NCBI GenBank assembly: GCA_024234955.1
Contig: JACKNK010000003.1
Span: 310,001 to 374,000 of the forward strand
Length of the DNA stretch: 64,000 bases
Direction: 5' to 3'
DNA from: Gammaproteobacteria bacterium
GTDB lineage: Bacteria > Pseudomonadota > Gammaproteobacteria > JACKNK01
Below, in pieces: positions 60,938 through 64,000 of this stretch. A program made the position numbers and the translations under genes. Each line of letters starts with the position of its first letter. The first letter of the stretch is position 1. The notes under the pieces are model-generated. The model saw only the letters and a program-made list of their open reading frames with translations. It was not told where the DNA came from and did no database searches.

Positions 60938-61075
60938 GCCGCCGACAGACGCGGATGAACGCGTGTCGAAGCGGTGTTTACGATGCCCGAAACGGACCCG
61001 GGCACCAAAGACTTCGGCATCCCCAGGGAGGCCACTATCAGAGCGAATCGGCGTATGTCTGCATTCATCTGCGGC
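60938..61075. repeat. Inverted pair of dispersed repeats in the nuoM-nuoN spacer
   Basis: GCGGATGAACGC (plus, 60951-60962) and GCAGATGAATGC (minus, in 61061-61072) are inverted copies with similar flanks (CGCCGACAGAC and AGACATACGCCGA). The GCGGATGAACGCAGA type of repeat occurs between genes in many gammaproteobacteria. nuo spacers are normally a few bases, so this looks like an insertion. Confidence 0.5.
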
Positions 61076-61082
61076 GAATTCA

Positions 61083-62600
61083 TCAGGGCAGCTTGGATAC
61101 AGCAATATGCTGGACAAGATTTTCGACCGACGCATGCATGACTTCGGTCAGCGGCGCGGGATAGACACCCAGTGCCAGCACGGCGACGGCCAGAATCGCC
61201 ATGATGAGGAATTCACGGCTGTTCAGATCCTCAAGCGCCGCGACGTTTTCGTTCGCAACCGGGCCATAAATCACCCGCTTGACCATCCACAGCGTGTAGG
61301 CGGCGCCGAGGATCAATGTGGTGGCAGCCAGGAAGGCATACCAGAAGTTGGCCTTGAAGCTGGCCAGGATGACCATGAACTCGCCGACGAAGCCAGAGGT
61401 GCCCGGCAGGCCCGAGTTGGCCATCGCGAACAGCACGAAGAAGCCGGCGAACTTCGGCATAGTGTGGACCACACCGCCGTACGCGCCGATCTCGCGGCTG
61501 TGCACGCGGTCGTACATCACACCGACGCCGAGGAACATCGCGCCGGAGATGAAGCCGTGCGAGACCATCTGCACCATGCCGCCCTCAATACCGAGGACCG
61601 CACCACTTGTGCCGCCGGTGTTCTCCAGAATCGTGAAGATAATGAAGAAGCCGAGGGTCACGAAGCCCATGTGCGCGATCGACGAATACGCGATCAACTT
61701 CTTCATGTCGCTCTGCACCAGCGCGACGAAGCCGATATACACGACCGCAATCAGGGACATGGCAATGATCAGCCAATCCAGGGTATGAGCGGCATCCGGC
61801 GCAATCGGCAACGAGAAACGCAGGAAACCGTACCCGCCGATCTTCAACATGATCGCGGCCAGAATCACCGAACCGCCGGTCGGCGCCTCCACGTGGGCGT
61901 CCGGCAGCCAGGTGTGCACCGGCCACATCGGCACCTTGACCGCGAAGGCGAGCAGGAAGGCGATGAAGATCAGGATCTGCGCGTTCAGCGTCAACTTAAG
62001 GGCATGGAAGTCGAGGATCGCGAAGCTGTCGGACTGCCAGAACATGTAGATCAGCGCGACCAGCATGAACACCGAGCCGAGGAAGGTGTAGAGGAAGAAT
62101 TTGATGGTCGCGTAGACGCGGCGTGGACCGCCCCAGATGCCGATGATCAGGAACATCGGGATCAGCATCGCTTCCCAGAACACGTAGAACAGCATGGCAT
62201 CCAGGGAGGCAAAGACCCCGTTCATGAAGCCTTCCATGATCAGGAAGGCGGCCATGTACTGCCCTGGCTTGTTCTGAATGACTTCCCAACCGGCAATCAC
62301 CACCAGGACCACGGTAAAGGTGGTGAGGAGGATCAGCGGCATCGATAACCCGTCAACACCGAGGTGGTAGTAGACATTGAATGTCGGAATCCAGGACGCG
62401 CGCTCCTGGAACTGCATCGCCGCCGTACTGCTGTCAAAGCCTGTCCATAAAGGAAGGCTGACCATGAAGGTAACAAGGGAAACCATCAATGCGAGCCGGC
62501 GAGCCGCATGGTCGGAGTTGTTGCCAAGGGCCAGGACCAGGAAGCCGCCGATAATGGGCAACCACACGACCAGACTGAGAAGAGGCAGATCAGTGAACAT
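61083..62600 (-). CDS. nuoM: NADH-quinone oxidoreductase subunit M
   Basis: 505 residues. Antiporter-like proton-pumping subunit. Marks: LPLLSLVVWLPIIGGFLVL at the start, FYVFWEAMLIPMFLIIGIWGG with the essential Glu, AFAVKVPMWPVHTWLPDAHVEAPTGGSVILAAIMLKIGGYGFLRF with the essential Lys, and MKKLIAYSSIAHMGFVTLG. Fourteen helices expected. Starts 14 bp after nuoL. Confidence 0.97.
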   Translation of the reverse strand: MFTDLPLLSLVVWLPIIGGFLVLALGNNSDHAARRLALMVSLVTFMVSLPLWTGFDSSTAAMQFQERASWIPTFNVYYHLGVDGLSMPLILLTTFTVVLVVIAGWEVIQNKPGQYMAAFLIMEGFMNGVFASLDAMLFYVFWEAMLIPMFLIIGIWGGPRRVYATIKFFLYTFLGSVFMLVALIYMFWQSDSFAILDFHALKLTLNAQILIFIAFLLAFAVKVPMWPVHTWLPDAHVEAPTGGSVILAAIMLKIGGYGFLRFSLPIAPDAAHTLDWLIIAMSLIAVVYIGFVALVQSDMKKLIAYSSIAHMGFVTLGFFIIFTILENTGGTSGAVLGIEGGMVQMVSHGFISGAMFLGVGVMYDRVHSREIGAYGGVVHTMPKFAGFFVLFAMANSGLPGTSGFVGEFMVILASFKANFWYAFLAATTLILGAAYTLWMVKRVIYGPVANENVAALEDLNSREFLIMAILAVAVLALGVYPAPLTEVMHASVENLVQHIAVSKLP

Positions 62601-62614
62601 TCAAATTCCCCGGC

Positions 62615-64000
62615 TTACCGGACAAACCCCGGAACCACGACCCAACTGAGCAAAACCAGAAGGCCGATGATCATCGCGAAGGCGTAGTGATACAGGTATC
62701 CGGTCTGAATGTGACGGACGACCGTCGAGAACCATCCCACCAGACGCGCGCTCCCGTTTACCGCAGCACCATCGATTACCTTGACGTCGCCGACCTGCCA
62801 GAGCAAACCGCCGAGACCGCGTGAACCGTCACCGAACACCTTCTGGTTGAAGTCGTCGAAGCCGTATTTGTTCTCAAGGATGCGATGCACGACGGACAGC
62901 TTGTCCTGGAACACGTCGGCAATGTCCGGGCGCTTCATGTAGATGAACCAGGCGGTGAACACACCGGCGGAAGCAAGCCAGAACGGCAGGCCCATCATGC
63001 CGTGCAGGATGAAGCCAAAGGCACCGTGGAAATGCTCGCCCATCACGGCCAGTCCGTCATGCGCCGCCGCCACGTAAATTGCATCGCCGAAGTAGTCTCC
63101 AAACAACACCGGACCCACCGTAAAGAAGCCCAGGATCACGGAAGGGATCGCCAGCAGCATCAACGGAACGGTCACGACCGCCGGCGTTTCATGCAAATGG
63201 TGCCGGGTGTGCTCATCCATGCGTTCCTGACCGTGGAAGACCAGGAAAAACATGCGGAAGCTGTATAGCGCAGTGATGAACACCCCGGCGGTGACCGAGA
63301 AGTAGGCCAGCGAGGAACCGGCGATATGCGAGTGATGTACCGCTTCGATGATGCCGTCCTTGGAGAAGAACCCCGAGAAACCGGGGAAACCGATCAAGGC
63401 CAGCGAACCCAGCAGCGAGGTCCAGTAAGTGATCGGCATGTACTTCTTCAGGCCGCCCATCTTGCGCATGTCCTGCTCGTGGTGCATCGCGATGATCACG
63501 GAACCGGCGGCGAGGAACAGCAGCGCCTTGAAGAAAGCGTGGGTCATCAGGTGGAAGATCGCGGCGGAGTACGCGGAGGCGCCGAGGGCGACCGTCATGT
63601 AACCGAGCTGCGACAGCGTCGAGTACGCGACCACGCGCTTGATGTCGTGCTGCACCAGGCCGAGCAGGCCGGTGAAGAACGCGGTTAGCGCACCGATGAC
63701 CAGGACCACGGACAGCGCGGTCTCGGAGAGTTCGTAGATCGGCGACATGCGCGCCACCATGAAGATACCGGCGGTGACCATGGTCGCCGCGTGGATCAGT
63801 GCCGAGATCGGGGTCGGGCCTTCCATGGAATCGGGCAACCACACATGCAGCGGCATCTGCGCCGACTTACCCATCGCGCCGACGAACAGCAGGATGCCGA
63901 TCACGCTCAGTAGCGACCAATCGACACCCGGGAACACCTGAAATGTTGCATCGGCCATACGCGGCGCGGCTGCGAAAACCTCGGCGTAGTTCAAGGAATT
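62615..64000 (-). CDS. nuoL: NADH-quinone oxidoreductase subunit L, C-terminal part
   Basis: Partial: about 461 residues, open at the right edge. Antiporter-like core VGAMGKSAQMPLHVWLPDSMEGPTPISALIHAATMVTAGIFMVAR and VVAYSTLSQLGYMTVALGASAY; then LIGFPGFSGFFSKDGIIEAVH, and the long C-terminal region with the helix HL and last membrane segment (YHYAFAMIIGLLVLLSWVVVPGF). The true start lies outside the window; residues before NYAEVFAAAPRM continue in frame. Confidence 0.97.
   Translation of the reverse strand, partial: NSLNYAEVFAAAPRMADATFQVFPGVDWSLLSVIGILLFVGAMGKSAQMPLHVWLPDSMEGPTPISALIHAATMVTAGIFMVARMSPIYELSETALSVVLVIGALTAFFTGLLGLVQHDIKRVVAYSTLSQLGYMTVALGASAYSAAIFHLMTHAFFKALLFLAAGSVIIAMHHEQDMRKMGGLKKYMPITYWTSLLGSLALIGFPGFSGFFSKDGIIEAVHHSHIAGSSLAYFSVTAGVFITALYSFRMFFLVFHGQERMDEHTRHHLHETPAVVTVPLMLLAIPSVILGFFTVGPVLFGDYFGDAIYVAAAHDGLAVMGEHFHGAFGFILHGMMGLPFWLASAGVFTAWFIYMKRPDIADVFQDKLSVVHRILENKYGFDDFNQKVFGDGSRGLGGLLWQVGDVKVIDGAAVNGSARLVGWFSTVVRHIQTGYLYHYAFAMIIGLLVLLSWVVVPGFVR

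Noticed and set aside
60935..61135. 66-residue open frame in the nuoM-nuoN spacer
   Set aside because: Runs into nuoM, has no ribosome site and consists largely of repeat sequence.
1..64000. tRNA, rRNA or CRISPR array
   Set aside because: No TPsiC-arm-like GTTCRA sequence in a free gap, no rRNA-like block and no regularly spaced direct repeats were found by eye.

Overview
This 64 kb window is a GC-rich chromosomal segment of a gammaproteobacterium. Evidence is the conserved blocks pabB-pabC-mltG-tmk-holB-pilZ, yceD-rpmF-plsX-fabHDG-acpP-fabF and nuoL-nuoM-nuoN, the PBP1b plus TPR-lipoprotein pair, the cysM/rlmD neighbourhood, and short REP-like palindromes. Two proteins with PEP-CTERM-like tails point to an exosortase-bearing, probably environmental lineage. 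A two-subunit pyruvate carboxylase, a soluble transhydrogenase-like flavoprotein and cytochrome b561/YceI fit that picture, but the genus cannot be named from sequence alone. I see no prophage, CRISPR array, rRNA or tRNA.

Layout. 0-5.9 kb (minus strand): pdxJ, acpS, cysM, a YdbH-family AsmA-like protein, a YnbE/YdbL-like lipoprotein, a DEDD exonuclease homologue that has lost its catalytic acids, and the start of rlmD. 6-11 kb (minus): a DUF971-MoaD fusion, PBP1b (mrcB), an LpoP-like lipoprotein and an orphan ABC ATPase. 11-15 kb: bioA, a DUF2750 protein, a secreted coiled-coil/PEGA protein and a PEP-CTERM protein. 15-19 kb: cysG, serS, DUF190, crcB. 19-28.5 kb: dxs, folE2, a CheY-like regulator, cytochrome b561/yceI, a transhydrogenase-like flavoprotein, a secreted MBL hydrolase, a thioredoxin-fold protein and an orphan PhnD-like binding protein. 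28.6-32.5 kb: metK, an S-adenosylhomocysteine riboswitch, ahcY and metF, with REP-like palindromes between them. 32.5-38 kb: a sigma-54-type promoter and PEP-CTERM protein, rubredoxin, thiD-thiE, an ABC ATPase/permease pair with a His-rich loop, and a methyltransferase. 38.2-40.4 kb: a 161-bp palindromic MITE abutting a sigma-54 activator gene, and a divergent candidate sigma-54-dependent small RNA. 40.4-43.5 kb: a TlpA/ScsD-like protein, a TonB-like protein and a double-domain PPK2. 43.5-55.2 kb: a long minus-strand run for DNA replication, folate, cell wall and fatty-acid/phospholipid synthesis. 55.3-59.4 kb: pycA, pycB and maf. 59.5-64 kb: nuoN, nuoM and the 3' part of nuoL.

Most genes are core metabolism working as pathways: the SAM cycle (metK-ahcY-metF), thiamine (thiD-thiE), p-aminobenzoate (pabB-pabC), fatty acids (plsX-fabH-fabD-fabG-acpP-fabF) and respiration (nuo). 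The unusual items are the sigma-54 activator next to a candidate sRNA, the MITE whose target duplication carries that activator's stop codon, the exonuclease pseudoenzyme, the DUF971-MoaD fusion, and the flavoprotein disulfide-reductase homologue with neither redox cysteine.
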